Below, one piece after another: positions 22,720 through 34,337 of a DNA stretch of 64,000 bases. Under the pieces are notes generated by a model that saw only the letters and a list, made by a program, of their open reading frames with translations, searched no databases and was not told where the DNA came from. The translations under genes were made by a program, and so were the position numbers. The first letter of the stretch is position 1, and each line of letters starts with the position of its first letter. The stretch is from Medicago truncatula. Its lineage: Eukaryota > Streptophyta > Magnoliopsida > Fabales > Fabaceae. The stretch covers positions 260,501-324,500 of the forward strand of contig NC_053042.1 in NCBI RefSeq assembly GCF_003473485.1, in the 5' to 3' direction.

Positions 22720-22890
22720 ATTATAAAATAATAAATTATATTTGTGAGAGACGGATTTCGAGACGGAAAATATTACTGACGGAAACAACCGTCTCTAAAT
22801 TCTGTCTCTAAAGGTAAAATCTCAACTTCCGTCTCAGCCAATTATATTCCATCTCTAATTCCGTCGGTATTCATGATTTTTCTAGTAGTG
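22720..22890. mobile_element. CACTA-like transposon end
   Basis: The right edge read on the minus strand is CACTACTAGAAAAATCATGA, a typical CACTA terminus. Inside it are clustered short subterminal motifs around GAGACGGA and its complement CCGTCTC (for example near 22747, 22780 and 22828), as in CACTA subterminal regions. No left terminus or transposase was found, so it is a solo or truncated end fused to the F-box fragment. Confidence 0.65.
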
Positions 22891-23336
22891 CATATAATAA
22901 TCTTGAAGGATTTAGAAGCAAATAAGAGAATGTCAATTCATAGACGATGTTTTCAAGAGTTGTGTAGAGAAGAGTTTGTGCTTGCTTACCTTGTAATTCA
23001 GGCCTTCTAGAAGTCTTATGCAATAAGAAAGAAGAAAATCATTGATCAAACACTAATTTCCATAACCACAACATTGGTTCTATGAAACTAATAGTATCAA
23101 CCATTTCTGGGAATGAGGTTCAATGTGACCTTTCAACATTTTGATCAAGAGCCACTCTTTGTTCAAATACAAATGTGACTAATCTTTAAAAAAATATTCT
23201 TGAAGATACTCACTTATTTTGTTACTTCAGGAGCATTTCAAATGACATAGAATTGAAATAGACATATTGTCTTATATTTTCTCTCTTTTATTTTTATAGA
23301 GAAAATAGATCTTATAAATATCAAGTTTTAAATGTG
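22891..23336. other. Noncoding region
   Basis: AT-rich; nothing recognised apart from being next to the tandem array that follows. Confidence 0.5.
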
Positions 23337-24030
23337 TTGTTCTTCAGGAACTCAAACACAAACCTCTATCCAATGACAAAGGAAATCACAATAGTTTTGT
23401 TATGCAATCATTCACGAATGCTTGATATTAAGTTATTAGTTCTTCTAGAACTATATCTTAAATCTTCATAAACAACGGGAAAAAAAATCATTCTTTGAGC
23501 AATCCTTTAGGGATGCTATAATATTAAATTTTAGTTCTTCAGGAGCTATATTCCAAATCTTTATAAACAATGATCGAGAAAATTCTTTATTTGAGCGATC
23601 CTTCGGGGATCCTTAAAAACAACAAATTAATCCTTCGATAACTACATTACATTCACAACGTGTAACTCTTCAACACTTTCATTTTAAAAGTTATACAACG
23701 GTAAAATATATCTTATTTTCAATCATAAATCTTCATGACTTATGCTATCCTTGGAGGATGCTTAGTATTAAATATTTAGTTCTTCAAGAACTATCTTAAA
23801 CCTTCATAAACAATGATAAAATTTTGATTGTTTGCAATCCTTCAGGGATGCTTTAATCTTAATTTAGTTTAAGCTCTTTAGAAATTGTTTGAGCAATCCT
23901 TCAAGGATGCTTTAATGTTAACTTTTAGTTCTTCAGGAACTATATCTCAAGTCTTTTTAAACAATCATAAAAAAAAATTAATTGTTTAAGTGATCCTTCG
24001 GGGATGCTTTGATATTAAATTTAATTTTTC
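23337..24030. repeat. Diverged tandem array of ~90-150 bp units
   Basis: About five degenerate units share the order: AGTTCTTCAGGAACTATAT, a TCTTCATAAACAA segment, an A-run, TTTGAGCAATCCTTC, GGGATGCTT and TATTAA. Clear repeats of the AGTTCTTC motif occur near 23437, 23540, 23780 and 23926; of the GGGATGCTT-like motif near 23509, 23606, 23845, 23905 and 24001. No open reading frame spans it. Family unknown. Confidence 0.7.
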
Positions 24031-25050
24031 TTTTGTTTACACATAGAGAATATATGTACACACATGTATGATACATTGATCTGATCAGTACCTCAAATGA
24101 TTTGATTATACTCAAAATAAAGAAACAGACACAAGTATAACAACCATTGAACAATTATGGATATTTTAATATACTGCTCATGATGGTATTAGTAACAATG
24201 TGTAACCACATGACAATTACCAATAAAGTATTGTGCTCCTAATTAATAGCTTCAAATATCACAATGGATGAACATTTGAGAATCTTGTAAAAACTGATCT
24301 AGCAATAGTGATTGTTCTAAACAAAATTATTCATGAAATGCAACTTGAGGACTTTGATATTAAGGCAGAAAAGAATGGACACGGTCAACTAAAACACAAA
24401 TCAAAGTGCTTAAGGATTATCTGCACAATCAAAGTGCTTAGACATTTTAGATCCTGAGGTAGTAAACCTCAAATATGTTTTGTCCATTGCATGTCTGTGT
24501 TTTATGCAAAGATTATATTCTTCCTGCTTTAGATGTTGCATAAGAATTATAACTTGCACTTGATATTTAGAGCACATGTCCTAGACTTTTGATGCCATTG
24601 AGCAAATGATAGAGCTTGATCTAGTAAACCTCAAATATGATCCACTAAGCAACCATTATGGTCTACAAGCCGTAAATTAAAGGAAAAAATAAAAAATTTG
24701 CTTGACAACAATTGAACTAAAAAAAATCTAAGGAAGGACAATTGAACTATGTTTTCTATAAAATGAAAACATAGTGGATGTAGATCAGTTTTATGAATTC
24801 CTATTAGTAAGAAGAAAGTGCAAAAAAAAAAAAGAAAAAAGATTGTGCAGAGACTAAATAATATTAATTGGTTTGTATGTTTGGGAAGGATTTTGGGTTA
24901 TTTGCATTGTTCAAACAAATATAGTTTGATGTCTTTTTAAAAGGAATATTCACCGCAGGAATTGATGAGTGAGAATAGAAATTGGTAAATTTATTGCTTA
25001 TTAAAATTATTTTATTTGGAATATTAAGTCTGTTTGTGTTTTTTAGTAGG
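24031..25050. other. Noncoding region left of the Helitron end
   Basis: A phrase around AGTAAACCTCAAATATG occurs near 24463 and again near 24624, suggesting an internal duplication. No gene was recognised. Confidence 0.5.
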
Positions 25051-25080
25051 CCCGTGTGACAGCACGGGTCAAAAGTCTAG
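25051..25080 (+). mobile_element. Helitron 3' end
   Basis: A perfect 6-bp stem hairpin CCCGTG-TGACAG-CACGGG (25051-25068) is followed after eight bases by CTAG (25077-25080) and then T. Hairpin plus CTRR plus T is the defining 3' terminus of Helitrons. The element body must lie to the left; no Rep/helicase gene is visible, so any element would be nonautonomous. Confidence 0.75.
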
Positions 25081-25094
25081 TATATATATATATA

Positions 25095-25842
25095 GAAGAT
25101 TGCTTTTTAGGCCCCCCCAATATCTCTTTAGACCCCCTAAAAATACAAAAATAACCTTTATAATACATCCGGTAGTTACATATCGGTAGTGCATTTTAAA
25201 TTTTCACATTTTACACCTTCGGTATGTACATACCGGAGGCACATTTACAAATTTTCGCTTTTATCGCATTATGTTATTTAAATGTACATGCTCTGCTATG
25301 TTGGAAAATTCACAAACTTTTGGTAGGGTGCATAAAATTTACAGAAATAAAAGGATCAAACTTTTCATTGAATATGACAGAACTCTAAAAAAATTATGCA
25401 GAAACAATACGAGAGAGGAAGAAGCAAGGTTTACCTTCTAAATGATTGCAATTGAGTAAAGATTGACGCCATTTGTTCTATTAATTGTGATGAAAACACA
25501 ACAAAAATTGGCCAAAAAACGCAAGGTATGGAACAATATTGAAGCTTAGAAAATAACTCTTAAAAAACTGCACCATTTTATACAGATAACAACGTGGGTG
25601 GAGTACGGTATATATATACCGGAGGTGTAATTGAGAAATCGCAAAATGAATGTTCCTCCAGAACATAACTACGATAAACGTGAAAATTTGTAAATATGCC
25701 TCCGGTATGTACATATCGAAGGTGTAAAATGTGAAAATTTAAAATGCACTACCTGTATGTAACTACCGGATGTATTATAAAGGTTATTTTTGTATTTTTA
25801 GGGGGCCTAAAGAGATATTGGGGGGCCTAAAAAGCAATCTTC
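25095..25842. mobile_element. Inverted-repeat transposable element (748 bp)
   Basis: The terminal inverted repeats are about 165 bp long: GAAGATTGCTTTTTAGGCCC at the left and its complement at the right end, continuing through CCGGTAGTTACAT and CGGTATGTACAT motifs. The flanks are (AT)n, so the target duplication cannot be read. No transposase. Long termini suggest a Mutator-like MITE. Its right end is 73 bp from the start codon of the F-box gene at 25916. Confidence 0.8.
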
Positions 25843-25915
25843 ATATATATATATATGACTGACCCGATAGAGAAAGCGTGAAACCACTAACCCTAGTCTA
25901 TCCCTTACTCTGAAG

Positions 25916-27085
25916 ATGAAGAAAAAGAAAAGAGAATCGGCAATTCAGCAAGCATCATCCATAGCGATGATGCCGGTAGATTGGTCTGAACTTCCAAACG
26001 ACCTTTTGAATCTGATATCGCAACTATTCGACAACAAAATCGATCTCAATAGCTTCCGATCAATATGTTCCAATTGGCGTTCTGCTTCCATCCCAAATCA
26101 GCACCGTAACATTTTTACACTTCAGTTCCCACTCTTCCGACCCCCATTCAACATTGATTCCATCAACAACATCTCTGAATTCCGTAACCTCTCTAAACAC
26201 GGTTTCTTCCTCATCAAACCACCACAAGTTGGTCGCCATCGTCGTCCTTGGTTGTTTAGAATTACACAAAACTCAACTGGCAAAATACAATTCCACGACC
26301 CACTCCTACGACGTGGCTTACATTCATCTTCTGATCCCGTCTTCTTTGACTTCAACAAATTCTCCCTTCTTCATCTGGCAACCAACTTCATTTGCATTGA
26401 CGAACAAATGAAACTACCAATCTCATTAACAGACATGTCATTTAGGAACCCTACAAAAGCCATTGCCGTCACGTCCCATGGAAATAAACCTATCATTCTC
26501 GGCACCTTTGCCTGTTCTCGAGGATGTCCAGTAGTGTTCAAATGCGGTGATGAGAATTGGAAGGCTATACCTAACATGTCGGCTTATTTTGGAGACATTT
26601 GTGTTTTCAAAGGCCGACCTTATGCGGTAGACAATACTGGACGGACAGTTACTGTTGAACTTGGACCTGAGGATTCCACTGTCCAGTTAGTGGCTCAATC
26701 TTTGGTTGGTGGTGGAGATATTAAATTCTTGGTGGAGAGCGACAGTGATTTGTTGTTAGCAGATGTTTACCAGCGGAGGTTTGATGCTCCTGATGAACAT
26801 ATAAGGATTAACGTGTTTAAGCTTAATGAAAAGGAAAAGAAGTGGGTAAAGTTGGCGAATATAGGGGATAGAGTTTTGTTCTTGGGGTGGCTATGTTCAT
26901 TTTCTGTTTCTGCATCGGATTTGTGTGTTCGGAAACGGAATTGTGTGATCATTATGGATAATATCTTCAATCGGTATTGTAAGACCTCTTTTTTGGACTT
27001 GGATGATGGTAGGGTTTTGGATTTGTCCAGTTATCCTAAATATTCTAAATTGTTCCGTACACCTCGGATAAAGAAGCTGAATTAG
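25916..27085 (+). CDS. F-box protein with DUF295 (KIB-type propeller) domain, 389 aa
   Basis: A single-exon gene and the only intact member of five copies here. By family, it is the substrate-recognition subunit of an SCF (Skp1-Cullin-F-box) ubiquitin ligase; the substrate is unknown. Residues ~20-60 form the F-box (DWSELPNDLLNLISQLFD, FRSICSNWRSASIP). DUF295 follows from ~75 to the end, with conserved blocks KAIAVTSHGNKPIILG, VVFKCGDENWKAIPNMSAYF, GDICVFKGRPYAVD, FKLNEKEKKWVKLANIGD and CVIIMDNIF. The length is typical of SKIP23/KIB-like proteins. The ATG chosen gives a lysine-rich start; MMPVDWSELP at residue ~18 is an alternative start. The leader resembles that of the copy at 11508, but beyond ~70 bp upstream lies transposon DNA. 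A possible poly(A) signal AATAAA is near 27176. Confidence 0.9.
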   Translation: MKKKKRESAIQQASSIAMMPVDWSELPNDLLNLISQLFDNKIDLNSFRSICSNWRSASIPNQHRNIFTLQFPLFRPPFNIDSINNISEFRNLSKHGFFLIKPPQVGRHRRPWLFRITQNSTGKIQFHDPLLRRGLHSSSDPVFFDFNKFSLLHLATNFICIDEQMKLPISLTDMSFRNPTKAIAVTSHGNKPIILGTFACSRGCPVVFKCGDENWKAIPNMSAYFGDICVFKGRPYAVDNTGRTVTVELGPEDSTVQLVAQSLVGGGDIKFLVESDSDLLLADVYQRRFDAPDEHIRINVFKLNEKEKKWVKLANIGDRVLFLGWLCSFSVSASDLCVRKRNCVIIMDNIFNRYCKTSFLDLDDGRVLDLSSYPKYSKLFRTPRIKKLN

Positions 27086-28432
27086 TAACAAAGTATGTTA
27101 TCTTGCATTGAAAGGTTTCTAATGTCATTGTCATATATAGCTTTATTGTGCTTTGTTTTTGTTGTTAGACTCAGAATAAATTTTTCAACTTGTATTTGTA
27201 GAAAAAGACAATTTTTAATGTACATTGACTGTGGGTTTTTCTAACAAATGTGCGCTTGCGAAATAAGTATACACAGTTCTAATTTTTCACTAGCTCTTCA
27301 TTTAATTTTCATATGCAATTAGCTTTTACTGAAATCTGGATCTATTTGAATATATGCAAGACATCACCATGGCAAGTTATCATTATGAATTTTCAAAACC
27401 AGATTTAACAATGAGGTTTGATTATCTTCTTTTGTTGTTCCTTTTGCAGACTATATGCTTTGAAAGAAACCCCTGAATCCTAATTACATATTCATATGAA
27501 AAGATGCTGGAAAATGAGGTGGAATTTTGGGTTGCCGGATAAGCGTTCTAACAGTTTCTTCAACTCGCTCGCTTATCGAAGAAAGTTGTGTTCTATTATT
27601 TTGTTATTGACCGCCTGCATTATTATGGTCCTGCTAAGTTTAAACTCAATTTATCAGTTACAAGTTTTAATATTCTATGAAATGACATAAATTTGTGTGA
27701 CTTGATCAATGGATATGGAGTAAAAGCCATCTCCTTAATTATTAGTTGATTTGATGTTTGAAATATTGAAGAGTTATAATTTCTAGATGATTGATTATTC
27801 AAACTCCTAATATTTTCTTCTATTCTTGCTAATATTCTGATTTTGTTAGTGAAAAGAAGTGTTTCTGGATATCCTTCTTGGGTTTTAGATGTCAAGTCTT
27901 GTTTTTACTAATTCTGTACCTATCTGATTACAATAAATTGTATGGTCTACTTTTAATCGCCGTTATGGTTTATGGAGTTTGATAACATGGTAGAGCAAGT
28001 TGGTTCCAATACCATATGTGAATAAAATGATTTGTATTATGCATTGATCTGTATTATGCAAGTTTGCTACATTATAGGGGTCAAATATTTGATCTGTGCT
28101 CATTGATTACTTGATGAGTGTGAGTAGAGGGTGAATAGTCTAGGTTATAATTATTTGAATAATGGTCAACCTTGTTCTGCACCGCCTTTGATCGTGTGAT
28201 CAGGTTTAGCACATACATCACCTCCTATTATCTCACTCTCATTTTAAAATCAATACGGTTTACATTTACCGCCCAATGCCCACTTTCATAACGATCATTT
28301 CAGCTGACTTGGTTCTGATTCCAAGTTCACCTTTCCCAACTCACTATTTCTTCGCATGCTTTTAAGGATGTTCTAAAGTTGGAAGAGGGGTATCCTCTCA
28401 CATTTACTTCTTTTTTCCTTTACCATATCTTA
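27086..28432 (+). other. 3' UTR/flank of the F-box gene
   Basis: No second gene. The region is preserved, inverted and in pieces, downstream of the other F-box copies (5.7-6.8, 9.3-10.5 and 21.5-22.1 kb). A pyrimidine-rich acceptor-like tract ending TTTTGCAG near 27450 suggests a spliced 3' UTR. Short open frames here have no recognisable domain. Confidence 0.5.
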
Positions 28433-28441
28433 AACATTAAG

Positions 28442-28829
28442 GAGAATTGCTGTTCCCACATTACATAAGGCTGTGCCACACGAGTAAATGACGTTTTTGC
28501 CCCTGCGGTAGTTATCTACCGAAGTTTGGAACCTTCAAGTTTTTTTTTGTAAGTCTAAGAGAATCTTGAAAAAAAAAAATTATGTAATAAGAGAATCTTG
28601 AAAAAAAAAATATTATGAGTTCTTCGGCACTTAAGTGCCGAGGTTTTTTTTTTTTTTTCGTTTTTTCGTCGGTAGTTAACTGTCGAAGGAACTTCGGTAG
28701 TTAACTGTCGAAGGAACTTCGGTAGTTAACTGCAGCCGGTTCCAAACTTCGGTAGTTAACTACCGCAGGGGCAAAAATGTCATTTACTCGTGTGGCACAG
28801 CCTTACGTAATGTGGGAACAACAATTCTC
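28442..28829. mobile_element. MULE-type MITE with 9-bp target duplication
   Basis: A 388-bp element. The ends GAGAATTGCTGTTCCCACAT (left) and the complement of ATGTGGGAACAACAATTCTC (right) start inverted repeats of about 85 bp. A perfect 9-bp direct repeat AACATTAAG flanks it (28433-28441 and 28830-28838). Inside, the motif CGGTAGTTAACTGTCGAAGG is repeated in tandem near 28669-28735. No coding capacity. Confidence 0.9.
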
Positions 28830-28845
28830 AACATTAAGGTTTTGG

Positions 28846-30238
28846 TACTTTTTCTTAATAAAGAATAATATTAATGTTACACTTTTATAACAATTGAAAA
28901 AGTATGATTTGGGTACTTGCATTCTCTTGGTGAATGGCCGTCTTTTACTTATAGTTGTTGAGAATAAGCTTTGAACAAAAGGATTTTAAGCTTGATTTGG
29001 AAGAAAACAAGAAAGATCACTTAACTGAATGATTAAGTTTGGCTATCTTGTGATGAAACTTCACCAAAACGATAACCACCGGTCCAAAAAAAGGATTATA
29101 GACCCGTTAAAATGAACCTTTTACGTCTGTGTTTATCGAATGTCTTAGAATGTCACGACATAGTATATGAGGATGTAATAGAACGTTTAAAGGAACCTTT
29201 TAATGTCCCAACTTAATATTTGGCGATGTTCTAATTTGTTCAAAAGAGTTGACTTAATTATAACATGGCGTAATAACACATTTAACGGAACATTTGAAGT
29301 TTATTTTTAAAGAAATAATCGGTTTAAACGAAGCAATTGAGCTCAAATGGTTGATAAGCTCGACCAAAGTATGAATTGTTTAGGAGAAATTGAGTTCAAT
29401 TACTGTGTGGAAGAGTTCTTGGTCAGACTTTACTTTCTTCCGGCTATAAACTCTGAATTATTTGAGCTTGTTCCCCTTACAAGTGAAGGGCTAAAAAAAA
29501 TGGGTTTAAAAATCCTCTAAAAAACAGGTTTAAAAATGTCTTTTTTTATTAGATATATAACATATACTATGATATTTTCCATTATTTTAAAATATTTTTT
29601 TATTTCATATTTATGAACGTGTAACATGAAACAATTATTTTTATATATAAATAATGTCTTTACAATATTATTATTATTAAAATTATTATTTTTACAAAAG
29701 CTTGTTACAATATCTTTTATGAAGTCGAATGATAAATAAAATAAAAAACGGTAAGAACCATTCAAGCACAAGGTGTATGGACTAAACAAAGTCGAAGTAC
29801 AAACAATCCATACAAATTAACAATATTATATAGTTTATAGTAATATATGTAGATGATCGAGGGCTTCAAGCCTCTAGTTTTTAGATTAATCCCCATATAT
29901 TATCGAGAAATCAATGTAACGATTAATGATTTTGTTACAAAACTTTGGTATATTTCACGAAGAAGGAACAAGAAGATGTGAGAAGAAACTGAGAAACCAT
30001 TGTGATGACATTTCTGTCATATATACTTGCAACATAATTGTGTAAACTTTGATGGAAACATTCCCCCAAAAGGGTTACAAGCCTTGACATGCATATATAT
30101 GAAATGGGTGTTAATTGAGTTACCATAGAATTGAATTGAATGTCAGTGGTGGATGATATCAACGAGGATAAATGCAATTGAGTAGTTTGGCACTATCTTG
30201 AAGAAATACAAAGCTTGTTTACATTTGAATCAAAAGTA
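28846..30238. other. Intergenic with a SINE-like piece, no gene
   Basis: AT-rich. The part at 29335-29500 carries an A-box-like GAGCTCAAATGGTTGATAAG and a B-box-like GAGTTCAATTAC, and ends in an A-run after AGTGAAGGGCT, which suggests an old SINE. Confidence 0.4.
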
Positions 30239-30524
30239 CTCCTCCGTTTCAAAATGAGTGTCGCTTTAGTCAATTACACACAGATTAAGAAATGAACTAA
30301 AGTAGTCAAATGTCATAGCAATTTTACTAAAATAACCCTACTTTATAAGAAAAAGACAAACTTAAAGTTGCATTGAAAATTGTGTGAGTGAGAAAAGTTG
30401 GAGTATTTATTGAGGGTAAAGTTGGAAGAAAAAAAATTAAAGTTGCATTGGAAATGTAAAGCGACATTCATTTTGAAACAATTTTTTTTTGCTAAAGCGA
30501 TACTCATTTTAAAACGGATGGAGT
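30239..30524. mobile_element. Stowaway-type MITE
   Basis: A 286-bp element. The left end CTCCTCCGTTTCAAAATGAG and the right end on the other strand (CTCCATCCGTTTTAAAATGA) form inverted repeats. It is flanked by TA (30237-30238 and 30525-30526). Confidence 0.85.
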
Positions 30525-30526
30525 AT

Positions 30527-31328
30527 ATGTTAATTTTATAAGAAGGCAAGCCAACCATGTTCCTCATACCCTTGACTTCAACCTATATTAGACTTTATTC
30601 ATTTGTGAATGAGATAAATTTTATTTTTCGGTAAAAAAAAAAGTAATATGTGTATGATTTTTCCTTATTATATTGAATTTTACAAATCTACAAATATTTG
30701 TGGATATCTACATGCATAAATATTTATGAACGTTACTATAAAAAAAATTATGAATATGACAAGGAAGCACAATTGTGAATATGAGATCACCTTATGTTAT
30801 TATTTTAAGAACAATAACGATGAAAGATATATTTGGGTTGAAGTTTTTTTTTTTTCTTTGTCTTAACCTTCTAGTTTTTAGAGTGGTTGATTATTTAAAG
30901 TTAGATTGAGAGATAAGTAAAGTCTAACTAGAGATTATTATAATTATGATTTCAAACTCAAATTCTTGTGATTTGTCTTTAAACAAAACACATTAACCTC
31001 AATTGAGTTGAATAGTTTGGTTAAGGAGGAAGTACTTTTTTTTTTTAGAGAAGGAAGTACTTTGCTAAAGCACTTTTTTTTTTAGCGTTTCTTTTAACTA
31101 ATTAAGATGGACAATGTCAAATGGTGCTAGAAATTTGGTATGATGTGTCATAATTCAATGCCTTAAATTCCTTATTTCTGTTGATTATTTTGAAATTTTT
31201 ATTCTACTCAAACTAAAACACGTGGTTTTATGTACCAAAAAAAAAACACGTGGTTTTATTTGTTACATACTCATATATCTTAGATCTGAAAGCCAAGTTT
31301 GTTTATTGTGAATTCAGCTTTGAAGAGT
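30527..31328. other. 5' flank of the second AAP gene
   Basis: Noncoding. The part from about 31085 to the start codon matches the inverted pseudogene flank at 3992-4210. Confidence 0.55.
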
Positions 31329-34300
31329 ATGGAGATGAATGAGGTGCAAAATGAAAGGAAGAAGGAGGTGGATATAGCAGTAGTTGCAAATGACGGTGCT
31401 CTTTTAGATGATGATGGCAAACCCAAACGAACAGGTCTATAGCTCTTTTTCTTTCTCAAAATTTTCTGCATGGTGAATTATAGCACATACACTCCTAAAA
31501 TAAGATGTGTGTCGGTGTCGAACACACGCGCACCGGTATCTACGTATATAAATTTTCTCAATAGCACCATGAATTCCTTAAATTCTTCTTGATTTTAAAT
31601 ATGCACCCTCTGGATTTGGAATTCTTTTCCTTTATGAGTCACTTAATTATGTTAATAAATTTTGGAAAGCGTACACACTTACCGTGTTTTGTTTTTGAGT
31701 ATCTCTCCTACTAATGCCTCTTGCACGTTTTAGAATTAGGTTAAACAATTTGCTGCAAATATTTTGTGAGAGAAGATAGAAATTGAGGGAACTGCCCTTT
31801 GAAATTGGAAGACTAATACCTTTGAGGCTATGCAACTTATGGCTTTTCCCTCCAGCGCAATATTTTCTTTAACAGCTTAAATACATGTTGTTTACAAGAT
31901 AATATTGTGCAAGTTCATCTATACACTCAACTCAATCCTGGTTTCCTTTTAAACCACAGGGACATTATGGACCGCAGCCGCGCATATCATAACGGCAGTG
32001 ATTGGTGCTGGTGTGCTGACATTGCCATGGGTGATGGCTCAAATGGGATGGATCCTTGGTATATCATATATAATAATCGTAGGTACTGTCACACTCTACA
32101 CATCCAATCTTCTAGCAGATTGTTACAGAACACCAGACCCTGTCACTGGCAAGAGGAATACTTACATGGAAGCTGTTAAAACCATCTTAGGTACAAAATT
32201 TATATATCATGTCATACAAGATCAATTTTAATTATGGTGCATAAATATATTTACATTTCTTTTTAGGTGGTAAAATGCATTTGATATGCGGAATTGTCCA
32301 ATATGCTTTGCTTAGTGGAGCTGCAATTGGATACACAATTACAACATCTGTAGGCGTGGTGTAAGTTCTTTTATCGTATATTAAATTGTCATGACGAATA
32401 TGGTGTAACACAAATAGCACATATTTGAATATCTTAACCATCAGGGTTTCGATTCTTGACCCGTACATTTGAAAAAACTTATATTAAGAGAGATGTCAGC
32501 ATTTCAAATTAATCTCAGTTACACGAGAATTAATACTTGAGTTTTAAAAAATTTGTCATGAAATTTGCATTATATATTTTAACTTGATTAATTACAAAAT
32601 GTTTCATATTTTAGGTCAATACAAAAAATTAATTGCTTCCACAAAAAGGGAATTGAAGCTCCATGCCAATTTTCTAATAATCCCTATATGATTGGTTTGG
32701 GAATTATTGAAATCTTCTTGTCTCAAATCCCCAATTTTCACAAGTTATCATGGCTCTCAATCATAGCAGCAGCAACATCTTTTGGTTATGCATTTATTGG
32801 TATTGGACTTTCTCTTGCTACCGTCATCCAAGGTTAATTTTCCCCTCTTCTTAGTCATTTCTAAATTATTTTTTATTATTACTATTTTTGGTATTGGACA
32901 CTAATAATACATTCACATTAGATTTGAACTATTTTTGAGATTATAAAATCAAACTGTTACTAAATAAATTGATATTTATGTATTCTTTATAAAGTGAATG
33001 AATAAATTGAAACAGGGAAGGGAAAGAGTACCTCTTTAATTGGAGGAAACAGTGAGCAAAGTTCAGAAGACAAAGTGTGGAATATACTCATTGCATTGGG
33101 AAACACTGCACTTGCTAGCAGCTATTCTCAAATTGCTATAGATATTCAGGTATGAAATGAACCAAACTATAGTAGTTAAGGTCTTTTTATGGTCCATATC
33201 AGTAGTTTTCAAATTTTTATTATAGCACTTATAAAAAAAGAAAAAAAGAATTTTTAGTCCTCTATTTTAAAAACAGTTTATTAATTCTCCAATTTAGTTT
33301 TTTTCCAAATTTTTATCATTCATCTTATTTTTGTCGTTTTTTGATGATGTGGCTTATTCTATGTGCCGTGACAACACTTTTTTTACGTGGCGACGTTCAT
33401 TAGGCATATATTTGTTGACATGAATATTCAGTATCTAATATTCAGTATGACCCAAAGAGTGAGATAAGAGACCAAAATTCTACAAGAAAAAGAAGTTATT
33501 AGCAAACAGAAGTTTTTTGTATTTACTGCAACCAGAATTGCATTCTCTTTCATTTAATTGAAATATATAATCATATGTGTGCTGTGAAAAATAGGATTCA
33601 TTAAAGTCATCACCACCAGAAAATAAAGTGATGAAGATGGCAAACAAAGTAGGATTATCAGCAATGACAATTATCTTCCTCTTATGTGCCTGTTCTGGCT
33701 ATGCTGCATTTGGTTCCAACACTCCAGGAAGCATCCTTATGGGGTCTGGCTTTAAAGAGCCTTTTTGGCTTGTTGATTTAGCCAATGTCTTCCTTGTTGT
33801 GCATTTGGTTGGAGCATATCAGGTTTCACACTAAACTTTTGAATTCTTCTTATTATCATTCACATCTTATGATTTATTTGAATATTAGAAGTAATCATTG
33901 ATCATGAAGAAATTGTGCATATGCAGGTCATTGTCCAACCTATTTTCGGCGTGGTTGAATCGTTGGTTGGTCAAAGGTGGCCGAAATCAAGTTTTATAAG
34001 CCGAGAATACTCAATAGGCATTTGCAACTTGAACTTATTTAGGCTAATTTGGAGAACCATATTTGTCACAATAGTGACTATTCTGGCTATGGCAATGCCC
34101 TTTTTCAATGAAATGCTTGCACTTCTTGGAGCTATGGGGTATTGGCCATTAACAATATTTTTTCCAATTCAAATGTTTATAACCAAACAAAAGATTAGGA
34201 GACTAAGTATCAAATGGCTTGGACTCCAAACTTTGAACTTTATTTTTATGGTAATATCAATAGCTACAGCAACTGCAGCCATTCATGGGTTCAGTGAAGC

Positions 34301-34337
34301 ATTTCATAAATACAAGCCATTTAAGTATAAAATGTAG
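31329..34337 (+). CDS. Amino acid permease (AAP family), 7 exons, 473 aa
   Basis: Proton/amino acid symporter of the plasma membrane. Exons 31329-31434, 31960-32190, 32267-32360, 32615-32832, 33016-33149, 33595-33822 and 33927-34337 add up to 1422 nt (473 residues) with no stop. The start MEMNEVQNERKKEVDIAVV gives a 35-residue cytosolic tail, longer than in the gene at 16373. Family blocks: GTLWTAAAHIITAVIGAGVL, DCYRTPDPVTGKRNTYM, SNNPYMIGLG, FLSQIPNF, SLKSSPPENKVMKMANK, SGYAAFGSNTPG and LNLFRLIWRT. Exon lengths of 94 and 218 nt and all phases equal those of the other gene, so the two are tandem paralogues. The bases 31989-32687 (exon 2 to exon 4) appear identical to the pseudogene at 2444-3142, opposite strand. 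Confidence 0.93.

Noticed and set aside
27496-27690. Plus-strand open frame after the F-box gene
   Set aside because: It lies in the 3' flank shared by the copies, but the frame is broken in the other copies, so it is unlikely to be coding.
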